NCBI GenBank assembly: GCA_963930775.1
Contig: OZ005689.1
Location: 20,031,262 to 20,095,261 of the forward strand
Length of the DNA: 64,000 nucleotides
Reading direction: 5' to 3'
Source: Cliona cf. orientalis
Lineage: Eukaryota > Porifera > Demospongiae > Clionaida > Clionaidae
Shown: one piece after another, positions 1 through 11,617 of the stretch
Numbering within the stretch: the stretch's first letter is position 1
How the letters are laid out: the number at the start of each line of letters is the position of its first letter
The notes under the pieces: model-generated
Databases searched by the model: none
What the model saw: only the letters and a program-made list of their open reading frames with translations
Told to the model about the DNA's origin: nothing
Translations under genes and position numbers: made by a program

Positions 1-185
1 TGTCGAGGAACGATAATTATGTCTTGGGGGGTTTTCTGGTCTTAATGATGTCTTTGGGGGGGGGGGTACTTTGGGCATTTTAACGATGTCCTGGGGGTAA
101 ACAAGCCCATTTAACTATGTCTTGGGGGTTACCTCCTCCACGTCTTAGGGGGTAAATTAACCCAATTAGTTGTACTTGGGGGGAA
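1..185. repeat. G-rich degenerate tandem repeat
   Basis: About six imperfect units of roughly 30 bases each carry a box like ATGTCTTGGGGG, separated by A/T-rich spacers. Related boxes recur at 48,715-48,840. The closely spaced G-runs could form G-quadruplexes on the plus strand. No coding frame is supported. Confidence 0.6.
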
Positions 186-1352
186 CTACAAAAGTGTTCC
201 TCAACAGGGGTGTATTCTTATTACCTGTCATGACCCGATATTATGTATTTTGTTCACTTGGTTTTTGTACTAGTGTAGACTAAGGCATGGGAGCGCATAG
301 CAGCGGTTCCCGCTCATGAATATCATTTGCATCTAATTTGCATATCATTAACGCGAGTGCACGTTATCGCTTGCCATAAGGTTTGTATTGTGCCATGGGG
401 CAGCTAGTAGCTAAGAAGCTAGTGATCGATTTCCAGAACAGAAGATGATCGTTTTTGATGGTGTGAAGTGACTCTTCAGAATGTTCGATACTTATGCTTC
501 ACATATTCATCTAGGAGAAGTTGTATGTACATGTAGGTGAGCGGTAACAAGGAATACATGAACTAGCGTTGGATTTTGGGGCTTGTTGGGCAAACAAGTC
601 CAAGAACAAAGGTTTTACTGTTTCTTCTAGATAGTTTCAGATACATTGGCATCTGTTTAAGTACCTCACAAAGTTGAGAGGGAAACAAAGGCCATCTTCT
701 GTTCCGGAATTTGTGATTTTTATTTGTAAACATTGTGTGTCGTTTTTTGCCACGCCTACAGGATGGTTGCTATGGTAACCAAAATTGGTCCTACATTAGA
801 TTAGGGTACCAACATTTATCTGAGTAATATATCTCGAAGTATTTTTTAGATACAAGTAGTTTTGTAGCACTATATTTTGAGTCAAAAAAGGGACGTCCCG
901 TGCCTTAATGCACCTGAGTAGATAAGACTGTCTTCGAAAATATAACGACGATTTCCAGCTAGACGGAGCTGTGTGACCTCTCTGGTAGCTACATCAAGAA
1001 TGGATATACAGTATGCACGCAGGGGTCGCAGTTTCCGGATTTTCTTTACACGGGACCGACTAGGGTCGCCCCTGCACAACTAATTAGCTGCAATTACGAA
1101 CTAAATGGAAAGCTTACCGCGCAAAGCTGATAGCTGATTGTTTTGCCGGGGGAACGACCAGTTTCCCCGTCACATGGCTTTTTACATTGATTAATTTCCA
1201 TTTTTATTCTCCGTTAGACCCAATCTCTTGTGAGGGAAAGGGTCTGGTGAATATGGGCAAAAAGCTTGGGCCAAAGGAAAGGAATTTTGGCATCCCAATC
1301 AGATTACAGTTCCATACAGACTTAGGATAGGAATTTGCCAGCTAGGACTACT
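186..1352. other. No gene seen
   Basis: I see no convincing exon here. Around 1,213-1,260 there is a fragment resembling the end of the Mutator-type MITE at 34.2 kb (shared words AGGGAAAGGGTCTGGTGAA and GGGCAA), probably a decayed solo end. Confidence 0.5.
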
Positions 1353-1639
1353 TGTGCAACTTTGCAGTGTGGATTCAGAAAGTAAAGTTTCAGATGAGCA
1401 TGCTAGACCCAGGTGTTGCACTATAATGTTCCTTTTCTGTCTGGGAACATGGAGTGCAACACCTGGGTTAACCAGGAAAGTTCAGGCCTCAAAGGCACCA
1501 ACTATCTACCTCAAAAGTCAAATATTCCATACTTTGTGGCAGATAAACACAGAATAGCATGTTGGTCTGCAAATTTGACTTTCTGATTGGTCAACACTAG
1601 AGCTAGAGCATGGACAAACTGACACTGCAAAGTTGCACA
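1353..1639. repeat. MITE with 18-bp terminal inverted repeat and an internal hairpin
   Basis: The ends are inverted copies (TGTGCAACTTTGCAGTGT at 1,353-1,370 and its complement at 1,622-1,639). A second, 15-bp perfect inverted repeat (CCCAGGTGTTGCACT) lies inside at 1,408-1,422 and 1,453-1,467. About 290 bp with no open frame, so non-autonomous. No clear target duplication was found. Confidence 0.65.
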
Positions 1640-2099
1640 GGTCTTTGATGCTATATTGTATGTTTGCATGAGTGACTTTCGACTGAAAACCCCCTCCATC
1701 ACAATGCCACTTAGCAATGGCAATGCCCTGGTACTGCCATAGGCTTTAGGCCACTAGCCTTATCAGAATGAATGATGTGCTAGGATTTTGCTGCCTTGGT
1801 TACATATAGATTATGATAGCCTCATCCCTTGGCCTTGTAGCTACGATAGATTGTGCTGTTAATCTATAGTGCCATCAGTATCGGTTTTTTTATGGAGGGT
1901 GTACTCATTTTGTGGGAGCTAGTATTTGGGGGTGGTCATTTAGAGGCCGGTAGAAATTTCTTCTTGCTGGGGTGTATATTTCCTTGGGGGTATATGGGGG
2001 TAGTACATTGTACATTTTGGTGGGGTAGCTATCTTCAGTAGCTAAGGGTATACATACTTTCATATTGGGATCGTATATTATTAGTGAAAGATGTATAGC

Positions 2100-3010
2100 G
2101 TTCTGGGAGGGGTGTTCATTTCATTTTAGGGGGGGGTGTCTTATTGCTGAAGGGGTGGGCCATTTCTTGGGGTAAGTGCCAGCCACGCCCCCACATGCAC
2201 AGAAAGCAATGGTCACGTGATCAGTTACAGTCCTGTCAAAGGTCAATGATACTTTAAACGGAAACCTTTCTTTTATCACTGTGCATCCAACGCTAATGTA
2301 TTTGATGGTTGTGAAGGTCTTATGAAAGCTTATAAATATTCACATCTTGGATCGTGGTTGATTTGAGAGCCATCCATGGCGCCAGTTGCTATCATGCAGA
2401 TTTGCTAAAAAAATCAGATGGTTAGGAACGTACTGTTAGTATTGGCTTAATATGCATGGTGATTTTAAGGCATTCTGGACTAGCTGGATGTTATAGTTTT
2501 GGATAACAAGATGACTCAGCAAAGCAAATCTGGCCACCAATGATCTGATATAATATTATTACATGTACCTACATGTACCTTCAGCAATTGTACTTCTGGC
2601 ATTCGAAAGCACCTCTGATCATGCATGCAATGATATGCATTTAGGCCTCTTACTATGAACCTTTGGTGATGCTAATCACTTCTATAGAATTTTAATGATT
2701 TCATGGATTATCAGATGGCTCTTAAATCTACAATGATCAAGAATGAGAATATTATTTTTACCAGTTCATAGACCTTCACAACTGTCGATATTGGATGGGT
2801 AGCCTTAAAAAGGTTCTCCATTTAAAGCACTGTATCATTGACCTTTGACCTAGTATATGCTGATCAAGTGACCTTTGTTCTCCGTGTGGGGGCGTGGCTG
2901 GCGCTACACCATACCCCATGCCAATAAAAAAAACTACCCCCAAGAAATGGCCCACCCCTCCATTAATAAGACTAACCCCATATGAAATGGACACCCCTCC
3001 CAAAGGCATA
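2100..3010. repeat. Long inverted-repeat (foldback-like) element, about 0.9 kb
   Basis: The left arm (about 2,106-2,270) and right arm (about 2,806-3,000) are diverged inverted copies. Both contain GGAGGGGTGT, GGGCCATTTCTTGGGG, CCAGCCACGCCCCCACA and CAAAGGTCAATGATAC in matching order. The central 500 bp is A/T-rich with no gene. The G-rich arms resemble the G-rich stretches at 1,886-2,040 and 29,880-29,960, suggesting a larger family. Confidence 0.65.
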
Positions 3011-3100
3011 ATGCCCCCCAAATGAAATGAACACTAACGATAACGAATGGATACCCCAAATAGATACCCCTCCCAAAACAATACTATACACTATATAATA

Positions 3101-3231
3101 GTTAGATACCGAGTCCAAGGGATCTAGAGACCCGAAGGCCCGAGGCTGTAGCGTCCCGAGCGCAGCGAGGGCGCTACTAAGGGCCTGAGGGTCTCTAAAG
3201 AGCGTAGATCCCGTTGGACGAGGTATCTAAC
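3101..3231. repeat. Foldback hairpin with GTTAGATACC ends
   Basis: GTTAGATACC at the left is matched by GGTATCTAAC at the right, and the two halves pair through most of 131 bp with mismatches. The apical part reads CCCGAGCGCAGCGAGGGCG, a GAG-rich motif found in several other hairpins in this window (8,238; 8,464; 11,618; 42,171). Confidence 0.7.
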
Positions 3232-3584
3232 TTATTTAGAATATAGCAACTGTATCCATGACAGCATGAAAATTCAAAAGGAGAGTCAAAAAAGCTAGCT
3301 ACTAGAGCAAGAACTGTGAGTTAGCAACAGACCCTAGCGCCTGAGCAGCTCTCAAGTCACCAACAACGCTTGGTTCTTCGATGCATCATGGGTGTGGTCA
3401 ACGTGGCTACCTCAGCACGAGTCCAGCAATGAGCATGCGTGCAAGCGCTATGGACTAATTATTGTGAGTGTGGTTTCCTGGTTGAGAGTACTCGAGTACA
3501 GCTAGTACAGCGCTGATTTGAACCAGTAATGCGCAATTATCGCACGTAGCTACAGCCTTGTTGCTATGCTGGATCACCAGGTAT

Positions 3585-3633
3585 ACTAAGTAGGTTTACT
3601 AAGTGCCTGTAGCACTTAGTAAACCTACTTAGT
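3585..3633. repeat. Near-perfect palindrome, 22-bp arms
   Basis: ACTAAGTAGGTTTACTAAGTG is followed after a few bases by its complement. The right flank (ACCAATCAGATTGCAGTATTTGTTACA in two parts around 3,674-3,700) recurs in diverged form at 11,860-11,890 beside another hairpin, so the hairpins sit in copies of the same larger repeat. Confidence 0.7.
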
Positions 3634-4096
3634 AAACCTGCAGGTTTCTAAGTTGGTTAGAAGCATTGGTTTGACCAATCAGATTGCAGTATTTGTTACA
3701 GCTATATTCTAATCATAATTATGACACTAATACACCGCCATTGATTGGCTTATGCAAAAATACCACTGCTGAATTTGCAAAGAAAATGCCCAACTGTCAC
3801 AAGACCCTTTCCCCTCTTCCTCACTGAGAGTGCATGGAGTCTGTCTCCTGTGCATGGATTTGGGTCAGGGAACTGGTATGATAGATATAGCCTTGGTATA
3901 GGAAGGTTTTTTATCGAAATCTATAAGTTGAAAACCTTGAATATTAGTGTAATGCACCTATCATTCCAGGTACCACCCCACGGGCAAAGGGTGGGGATTT
4001 GACCTAGATATGAAATTAATTGCCTCTCCCCTGGAGCAAATCCTATGATGAAATGCAGTATCCATGAATTTTGATCAAATCTGGGTCATGTTTATT

Positions 4097-4380
4097 ACCC
4101 CCACGTGCATGTGCAAGGGGTAAAGTAATCAGTTTTGTCTGTCGTCTGTCAGCACAAAAATCGCCAGATCTGGACATGTACATGTATTAGGCCTCTGAGG
4201 GACAACAAATCCATCAAAATCGTTGAAAAAGCTTCATTGCGCTTCAAGGTCCACGAGCATAGCATATACTGCATTTTTTATTTGCCATGCCTATTGACTC
4301 GACCCACTGCACTTTTGCCAGTGGAGGGAGGTGGGGTGATATTTAAGAGACAGCGGGGACACACGCACACAAATTGAGTA
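4097..4380 (+). repeat. Interspersed repeat family R1, copy 1
   Basis: The copy begins with a GTGCAAGGGGTAAAG box followed by TTTTGTCTGTC and a segment like AAAATCGCCAGATCTGGAC. Four further copies in the same orientation start at about 5,755, 30,003, 35,322 and 62,562. It is not coding. Structure (SINE, solo end or other) is undecided. Confidence 0.65.
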
Positions 4381-4749
4381 CCGTAACGATTGTGAAAATG
4401 CGCCAAGCGTTAATATAAGGTAGATATGAGTGCATAGCCAGCAAGATACCCGAGGTTGAGTTGATGAGGGGAGTAAGATTTGCTTACCTGGCTATGCCTG
4501 TGATTGACACTCGGTTGGGAGACTGGGACCTATGTGGTTGCTATCAGCATTGATTGGGGACTAGTACTGGAACCAATGTAGTTGCATGCTTTCAGCATTG
4601 ATTGGGGACTGTTGACTATTATCCATATGTTTTGCAGCGTTGCATCACTGCATAATTTCTCTATTAGCTAGCCATGAGTGTTAGAGATTGATTTTTACTT
4701 TTATCAATATGTTTTTAGTGCACTTCTTAGAACCACGTTCAAGGAGAAG

Positions 4750-4773
4750 ATGGCTGTTAAGCGTTCGAGTGAG
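4750..4773 (+). CDS. Possible first coding exon of the 6.5-7.9 kb gene
   Basis: ATG plus seven codons (MAVKRSSE) is followed directly by a strong donor GTAAGTAG. It ends in phase 0, the same phase in which the exon at 6,518 begins. The sequence just upstream (4,611-4,670) is a diverged duplicate of 6,627-6,690, next to the third exon. This is inference from splice signals and the join is not proven. Confidence 0.3.
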
Positions 4774-5754
4774 GTAAGTAGAAGTATTAAGAATCTAGCC
4801 AGAAACATAGATACACAAGTACAGCGGTTTTCTCGTAGTACTGATTAGTGTGGGGCTTGCCTCAGTCAATCTGATAATTGTGACCAGATTTGCAAAAACC
4901 TGGCATGTCACGAGAACACGCAAGTAGCGCAATGCGCACTTTATAGTATTTCGGGTCAAAAGTTGTCAAAGTCCAGTTTTTGCCATATTCATGTAGGAGA
5001 ACCTTTCCACCAACTCTTGGCATCGCCCACGGAGCAAGGTGAAATAAGCCTTCATTTTGACCTACGTAGTCTGTATAGCTGCTGTACATGGAGCCTGTTG
5101 CTATGGGCACTAATTAGAATTCCCACCAGCGGGCTACCTAGATACAGCTAGATTCATCGAACTACTGAAGTTCACTCACCTTTCACGTGTAGAATACGGA
5201 AATGCCATCCGCGTGCATAGCAATGCCTTTAGATAATTTCTCGATTATTGTGGGTGTATCACGATTGCAAACAAGGCGCTCTAGCTCCTACGCGAAGCAC
5301 GTGATCAGTCTATAAAACTTGGAGGTAGGTTAGCTCTATGGTAGAGCTTATCATAGATTTTGCTACATGCCGGGTTTTCCCAGATACGGTCACAATTATT
5401 TGTTCAGAAACTTATACTTGCATTGTTGTATAACATCAAAGGCACGCGTACTCCCATGCTTTATTCGTAGAGCGCACTCGATATGGCCGATATTGCCCCT
5501 ACAACAGACAATATTGGCCATGAAAGCACATTTAAGAAAATCTAAGGGCACATGATACTATTCCAGTGGCTCCCCACACGGTCGCCAAAATCACTCTTGC
5601 GGCTATTGAGTAGGAAATTCGGCTAAGATTTAGTAGCCAATTTGGCTATGATATTTTCATAGCTTCGGGAACCCCTGTGTTCAGTTATCTGGAGCGGGCT
5701 GACATAAAATCTGTAGTATGGGAGAGGAGAACCTTGTAGATCTCTAAATTTTAT

Positions 5755-5960
5755 TTATCCCGTGTGCGTGCGCAAGGGGTAAACAATAGGTTGTGTCTGT
5801 CGTCATCAGCATGAAAATCACCAGGTCTCGAGTTCTAGGCAGCTGTGTGCATCAGCACAGGGTAGTAAATCACACATGCTGAACAGAAAATGCACGATTT
5901 ATAGCGCTAGTGAGCCATTTTCAGCACTTCAAATGCATAGAAACCAGTTATTCTGCGCAT
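5755..5960 (+). repeat. Interspersed repeat family R1, copy 2 (truncated)
   Basis: The copy starts CGTGTGCGTGCGCAAGGGGT, then GTTGTGTCTGTCGTCATCAG and CTCGAGTTCTAGGC, matching copies at 35.3 and 62.6 kb. It lacks the usual 3' end (TATGTGCTCTACAGAGCT) and runs into a different MITE at 6,016. Confidence 0.6.
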
Positions 5961-6015
5961 GCTCGAGCTCAGCGTAGAAAAGGGTTGTCAACTACTATCA
6001 CAGCAATCATGCAGA

Positions 6016-6415
6016 TACCATAGAAACTGGTTGTTAAGCGCATGTGCTTATAACACGCGGCAGCAAAAAAATATGCGCTTAACAAAAAGTATGTGCTTAG
6101 CAGGAAGCATGCGCTTAATTAAAAGTGCTAAAACACAGTAGGTGGGGCGTGCGTAAAGAACGTGTCGAGGGTAGAAAGGCCTACAACGGTGGCCAAGAAA
6201 CAACCAGAGAGCGTAATTCTCGAAGTTTTCTTCTCCAGCCTACTTCTGGCCTTCTTTCTGGGCTTATGTAACCAATCGCTCGTTGTTCACTGAATCAGCT
6301 GACTTGCTGGGCATGTGCGCCTAACAAAGAACGGTAAAGCTCGCACAAAACTATACACTTAATAAAAAGTATGCGCTTAACAGCGAGCAGTGCTTAACAA
6401 ACAGTTTGGACGGTA
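6016..6415. repeat. Degenerate TACCGTA-type MITE, third copy of the 530-bp family
   Basis: The ends resemble those of the copies at 12,539 and 23,505: a CTGGTTGTTAAGCGCATG-like left end and a CTTAACAAACAGTTTGGACGGTA-like right end. Several internal GTATGCGCTTAA units are shared with them. It lies in the putative first intron of the nuclease-like gene. Confidence 0.55.
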
Positions 6416-6517
6416 TCAGTATTTCTAGCGTTGACTAGTGAGCAATTTTCACTTAGGGTTAGGGTGACCACATAGCTGCTCGTGGTACATGTATCTCTTG
6501 TATGTATTTTATCACAG

Positions 6518-7863
6518 GTTGACATTCCAACAACTCAACCCATCGAAATATCAAGTTCTTCTAAAAGAGTAAGTATAAGTACTAGAGTAGATACTGAATG
6601 CGCATGCACCAGCACCAATAAAGTGACTATTGACTATGTTTTGCAGGTTTACATCACTGCAGAGTTTCTCTATTTTGGATTAAGATTTTGTTTATTGAAT
6701 GCAGTTATCGCAGTTATCAAATCCATTCCATCATCTTTTACCTTCAACGAACTTGAAAACTCGGTTCAGTCACAGTCACAGTCAAGTTTGAAGAAGTTTA
6801 TGGACGAGATAAAAGCTGACATACAGTGCCTAAATGGAACACAGCTGGGGGGGAAAACTGGTTGGCAATCAAATGGATTGTTTAAGAATGTTTCCGACGT
6901 TACTAGCTATGTGTATGTGTATCGCCACACGAAACATGCACCATGTTCAAGCATATTGCTTTCTGTCCTGGAGAGATCGGGTTGGGGCTTCACAATAAAA
7001 AAGGAATGGCTAACCGAATCCCAAACGAGATGTGTGCATTCTAACCACTATCATTTATTGCCATTCTTTTACGAAAATGGTTTTTTGAAATGCCACTATC
7101 AACAAGTAAGCAGTGGAGATGCTACCAACGTTGTCGCGTCATTGTTGACCGAGCTTGGTGAAATAGAGAAAATGTTGGACATAGATTGTGAATCAGAATT
7201 CTGGCACCCCGGGAAACATGTACGTGTAAATACTGGAATGAGAATGATTGGTCGAGGAGACTTGCAGCAGGGATAAAAAACACATTCAAAATAGACGCTA
7301 AATTTACTGCACAGGGCCCCTTTTGTGATTATCTATCGACTTTGGGTACTCGAAGCTTTGAAAATTGTTTCATTTTCAGAGGTTTTCCCGATATCCTTCT
7401 CCGGAATAGGAAAACAAGTGCTATAGTAGTTAGTGGTTCAGTTGATGCTAGCCCAGACCCAAACACAAGCCTAGACTCCAGTACTGACGATTCGATAGTG
7501 GAAAATTCTTGGCAGAAGCACCCACTCAAAGGAGCACAAGTAGATGATCTCCCAGAAAAGTTGGGAGAAATGTTGGCTGGATTGTACATCGTGTTGATGA
7601 GCAAAATTTTACGGAGGTTAATGAAGAACAAAGACATCAAAAAAATTTTCATAACTAAAGGAGTTTTATTGGACAAAACGACTGCAAATGTCGTCTGTTC
7701 TATGTCGTTAGATTTAAAAAACGAAGTATCACTTCCACAAATTTACGTAACGGATTGTATGGGTGCTTTGTTGACACCACAGTCATTATGCTATCTCATC
7801 AGGGCCGTAAGTTCTGCAGACAGTGATGCTGAAGAAACTGAACCCGAAGAACCGAACCAATAG
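6518..7863 (+). CDS. Nuclease-like gene (PD-(D/E)XK-type fold suspected), frameshifted
   Basis: The exon at 6,518-6,568 (17 codons, CACAG acceptor, GTAAGT donor, phase 0) joins in phase to a long exon from 6,647 (TTTTGCAG acceptor) to the stop at 7,861-7,863. The frame is lost once, near the CCCCGGG run at 7,207-7,213. Before it comes a Ser/Gln-rich stretch and a globular region. After it come an N-E-N-D-W box, F-R-G-F-P-D-I-L-L, then K-H-P-L-K and a helix-rich end with an acidic Glu/Pro tail. The FRG-PD segment resembles the central strand of PD-(D/E)XK nucleases, but the expected E-x-K after PD is absent (V-V-S-G instead), so catalysis is doubtful. The single indel could mean a pseudogene or a sequencing error. 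Family assignment is from memory of invertebrate proteins with an FRGxPD motif and is not certain. Confidence 0.55.
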
Positions 7864-8237
7864 CATGAGGAATGTATGGCATTTTATTGAACGACTTAAT
7901 GTAATCAAAGTATCAAAGCAATAATGAATGTACACATGTAACTGTCCATATCACCCTCAGCTGCTCCTACAGGAACACCCCTCTTCAGTTCAACCTATTT
8001 GATAGTCCTATTATTAGTGAAGTAATATATAATGTAGGTGAAGGGGAGCTACAAATGTATGAGGGACCTAATATTTTGGTAAGGGGAAGATAGCTGCGTG
8101 TGTGTAATAATTTCATAGATTTTTTGGGGAGTGGGGGCCCCTGCTAAATGAAATCCCGAAACACATAATGATCTCAAGTTATTAATCCCGTAAGCCGTTT
8201 TGAGTGCGTAGTTACAAAACTTGCAAATGGTGTATGT

Positions 8238-8359
8238 AATAGTTATTGACCAACTCCCGAGGTTTGTATGCAGTATAGAAGCACAAATCCCGAGGGCAAA
8301 GCCCGAGGGATGAGTGCTTGTATACTGCATACAAAGCGAGGGATTGGTCAATAACTATT
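8238..8359. repeat. Foldback hairpin with AATAGTTAT ends
   Basis: Begins AATAGTTATTGACC and ends GGTCAATAACTATT, with stem pairing through TATGCAGTATA/TATACTGCATA. The apex reads CCCGAGGGCAAAGCCCGAGGG (here split by one base from the stem). No coding capacity. The 370 bp upstream, after the nuclease-like gene, holds nothing recognisable. Confidence 0.75.
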
Positions 8360-8463
8360 TTCTAGTCCATGGTTTCCATGGATACAATAAACATGTTTTT
8401 AGCCCCCAAGAACTGTATGAATGTTTGCCCTGGCCCTCAGGAACTGTATAATAGTAAACATGT

Positions 8464-8600
8464 AATAGTTATTACCCAAGAAATGGTGCAACATGGGTTA
8501 TGTTGCACAAGGGCTGGATGTTGTCATGAGGGCGTAGCCCGAGTGAAACATCAGCCCGAGGGCAACTAACCCATGTTGCACCATTTCTTGGGTAATAACT
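8464..8600. repeat. Foldback hairpin with AATAGTTAT ends, different stem
   Basis: Begins AATAGTTATTACCC and ends GGGTAATAACT. The stem pairs AAGAAATGGTGCAACATGGG with its complement. The apex contains GAGGGCGTAGCCCGAG. A diverged copy of the stem (GGTAACACAGGTTATGTTGC) lies at 13,930-14,030. Confidence 0.75.
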
Positions 8601-8931
8601 GACTTGTTGTATTTCCCTTCTGGCAAAAACATGAGGACATTTCAACCTTATTTCTATAGGAGTGACTGCATTTTAGCCTTGGGCAAAATATGTTGCATAT
8701 GCAACATCACTTCCTGTGCAACATCAGTTATATTGTTATTGCAGAGTCTATGGGAATGAGTCTTAAGTATACAACAAATGGACATGAGCCTTACAAGGAG
8801 GGACTGTATCACATATACAGTACTGTGTAACCACATAGCAACGGGCTAGAAATTATTCAAGTGGGCAATCCACACGATGCATTGTACTTTAGCTTTTACC
8901 CCCACTTGGTCTGGTTATCTGGATTCAATTG

Positions 8932-9480
8932 CTACTGTCATTGCTTAGTTCACCTCTCTGTATGACATTTTGGAGACAATTGGGTTCGGGTTTGGGTTGT
9001 GCTTGGCTGGGTGTTGGCAGGATCACAGATAAAAGTATCAGCTCATTCAAGGCATGTCACAACTTCAAGGGAGAGAACAAAGGATGGCTGCCCAGGCAGC
9101 AAGCATCTAAATTAGTACAAACTATATACTCACATGAGTGTATGATTACTAATAATGTTATACACACTCTCCTCGTACCTGTGACCAGGACCAGCTGTTG
9201 TGTATACATGATAGAAGTTAAAGAAGGGTGTACAACTTGAGACTTGCATTTACATTCACAGCATTTTTTGTTGAGGTGGTCACAGTATGAATCTTTGCAA
9301 CGTTTTTCTGTACACTTGCAACACTTACAGCAAGCTACTATGGAAGGGACAATATACAACAAAAATGAATGCACGGTGGGTGGTGGATGAAGTTTTGACA
9401 TTGTGTACTCTTAAAGACTTTCAAAGGAGAGGGAGGAATATCTTTAATACATGAGGGACCTAATAATTGACAGCTCGGGG
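8932..9480. repeat. Interspersed repeat family R2, copy 1
   Basis: The left part (TGTCATTGCTTAGTTCACC, TTGTGCTTGGCTGGGTGTTGG, AAGGGAGAGAACAAAGGATGG) and right part (GGGTGGTGGATGAAGTTTTGA, ATGAGGGACCTAATAATT) match 15,405-16,110 in order. The middles differ. A further fragment of the left part is at 21,800-21,860. Not coding as far as I can tell. Confidence 0.6.
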
Positions 9481-10030
9481 GGGGGGGGGGGGGGTTGGGG
9501 TTGGGAAAAAAAATAAATCCGAAATGTAGAAATGGTGGATTGGAGGGATCCTCATTGAACCCATGGGGCCCAGTAGTATAGCCACAATGGTATCCAAATT
9601 TGATGAACTACAGTACTGTCTAATATGGTAACTGTATGACCTTCTAGATCAGAGCTCAGCAAACACGTTCATAATTATTCAAGACTTGTCATGACATTGA
9701 CACTATGCAGGCCAGTCACCAATCTTAATTAGCCAGGCACTAACTAATGTTCAAGAAGAGGTGCCTATATAGTACGTATAAATATGACAGCCCTATTTGC
9801 CTATAGCTAGCCCCATGGCAATGTTTAAGAGAATAATACACACACAAATGACAAACACTGGACTTGATACATATACAACATAATTATTACCTCATCTATC
9901 TCTCATAGTCATCAGCTACCAAATCGAGCAGTACAATGTCATGTAGTTCTGACCTGAGCTTGTGTGGATTATGTGTAGCAATTAAATATAGCCAGCAAGA
10001 GGTTTTTGCTGGCTACACTAATGTAGCAAT

Positions 10031-10106
10031 GTGCTGGACCTTGCGTAGATCAGTCAAGACTGAACTACCTCCAGTTTCGGCCAATTCCAGGCCTCATCAG
10101 CAGCAC
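10031..10106 (-). ncRNA. Hammerhead ribozyme, type I topology (copy 1)
   Basis: On the minus strand the order is: stem I 5' GTGCTG; core CTGATGA; stem II GGCC, loop TGGAATT, GGCC; core GAAA; a long stem III in which GTAGTTCAGTC pairs with GACTGATCTAC (one mismatch) above an internal bubble; TC at the cleavage position; stem I 3' CAGCAC. All invariant core bases (CUGAUGA, GAAA, UH) are present and stem I pairs perfectly. Hammerheads self-cleave RNA, and in animals they occur in Penelope-like retroelements and retrozymes. No reverse transcriptase lies nearby. Activity is not shown by sequence alone. Confidence 0.8.
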
Positions 10107-10412
10107 TGGCTACATGTGTGTTTGGGGTAGCCATTCTGTTTAGGGATGCTCCTGGCCCTGTTGTTCAGTCCCCTCTTGATGTGCTTTGGGTGGCAGACAT
10201 CTTATAGGACCTGGACACTTCTGGATGTCATCTCCCTGTCTCCTTGTTAGGTTGGTGTCAAGGAAGGGGAGAGATCTGTTGCTTTCCAACTCCGGATCCC
10301 CTTCCTAATTCCATAGTGGTGGGGCATATACCAAAGATATGGATCTCCATTACGCATGCAGCATGTGTCATCTACACACTGCTTCAACAACACACATGCA
10401 CTCACTCGCTCT

Positions 10413-10437
10413 CACACACACACACACACACACACAG
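10413..10437. repeat. (CA)n microsatellite
   Basis: A run of about 11 CA dinucleotides. Open frames crossing it are products of the repeat. Confidence 0.9.
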
Positions 10438-10529
10438 GATCAATCTCTGTAGCGTGCCACAATGGCTGCGACGTGCTGGAATGGCCAATGGTTCGTTCAT
10501 GTATACTAACATACGTATACGCGGTATGG

Positions 10530-10680
10530 ATGGGAGGGGTTGGGGATGGGTTGCCAATGGTTAGCAGGGTTGGATGGGAGGTTGGGGATGGGTTGCCAAT
10601 GGTTAGCAGGGTTAGTCTGTAAGGTTTGTCTATGCGTGATATGGATGGGTTGCCAATGGTTAGCAGGGTTAGTCTCTAGG
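10530..10680. repeat. Minisatellite
   Basis: Three clear units contain GGATGGGTTGCCAATGG followed by TTAGCAGGGTT, with spacing of roughly 45-60 bases. Repeat-derived open frames here are not genes. Confidence 0.8.
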
Positions 10681-10705
10681 TTTGTCTATGATAGGGAGGA
10701 AATAA

Positions 10706-10800
10706 TGATTGGCAGCAGTGGTGTAGTGGTTGGAACTCTTGTGTGTGGAACAGAATGTAGCGGGTTCAAATCTCGCTTTATACTTCGTTTTTTTTTTTTT
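10706..10800 (+). repeat. tRNA-derived SINE head
   Basis: GTGGTGTAGTGGTTGGAAC resembles a Pol III A box and GGGTTCAAATCTCGC is a good B box, about 35 bases apart. A T-rich tract and the tail TTCACTTGTCGAAATTTTTC follow. The cloverleaf does not close, so this is a SINE rather than a tRNA gene. A related head with a similar tail (TTTCTTATTCCACTTTCGAAC) is at 31,370-31,480. Confidence 0.6.
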
Positions 10801-11617
10801 CTTTTTCACTTGTCGAAATTTTTCTAAGTTCTCGCGAGCCATTCCACAGAACCAGTATAGCATGCTGCAAAGCTCTGCAAGGGATTACATATTTGTGGGT
10901 ACTACAGGCCTGTGTACTACCTTTTATGGAATTACTGAACTACATGTACCTAACTGGCCAGATAAGAGGGTAGATGGCAGCAACTGTATGATATGACCTA
11001 CACAGTCTACAGTGTCGGTAGAAATCCATGCTTGTCTGCAATGCATGCTTGAGCACTAAAGTAGCAGCAAGACTACTCATGCAGGCAGAGGGTGCCAGGT
11101 TCAGTTCACTCTAGATCTGCTGCTAAAGGCTGACTGACACTCGTGTATACAGTATAGTTGATTGCCACATGCACGATGAATAGACACAGCTTGCAAGGTA
11201 CATGCTGGCTAAAATTGAAGGCAGAACATCCAAATCTTTGGGAATGGGCTTGCTGAAATATAGACCTGACAGATTAGATAAAATAACATTACCATCCACC
11301 CCTCCCATGTGTACATGTACATGATTCATCTTGCTCCTTGAACAGTAGATTGGGTAAGGTACACGTTAATTTATGTATTATGTACATAATATGCTTTGTC
11401 TTGAGTGTACATGCATCTGTAGGACTTGATCTTTCGGTGTCAATAAACAAATTTCAAATTCTCACCTAGCTTACAGGGAGCTGGTTGTTAGAGCAAAAGG
11501 CAATGGAGAGAATTGTAATGTCTCCTTGGGTGATTGGTGTTTCTGAAGATGCATACTGTACATATACAGTTGCTCAATCATTTTTTTATATTGGCCATGG
11601 ACTACATAATTGTTTAG

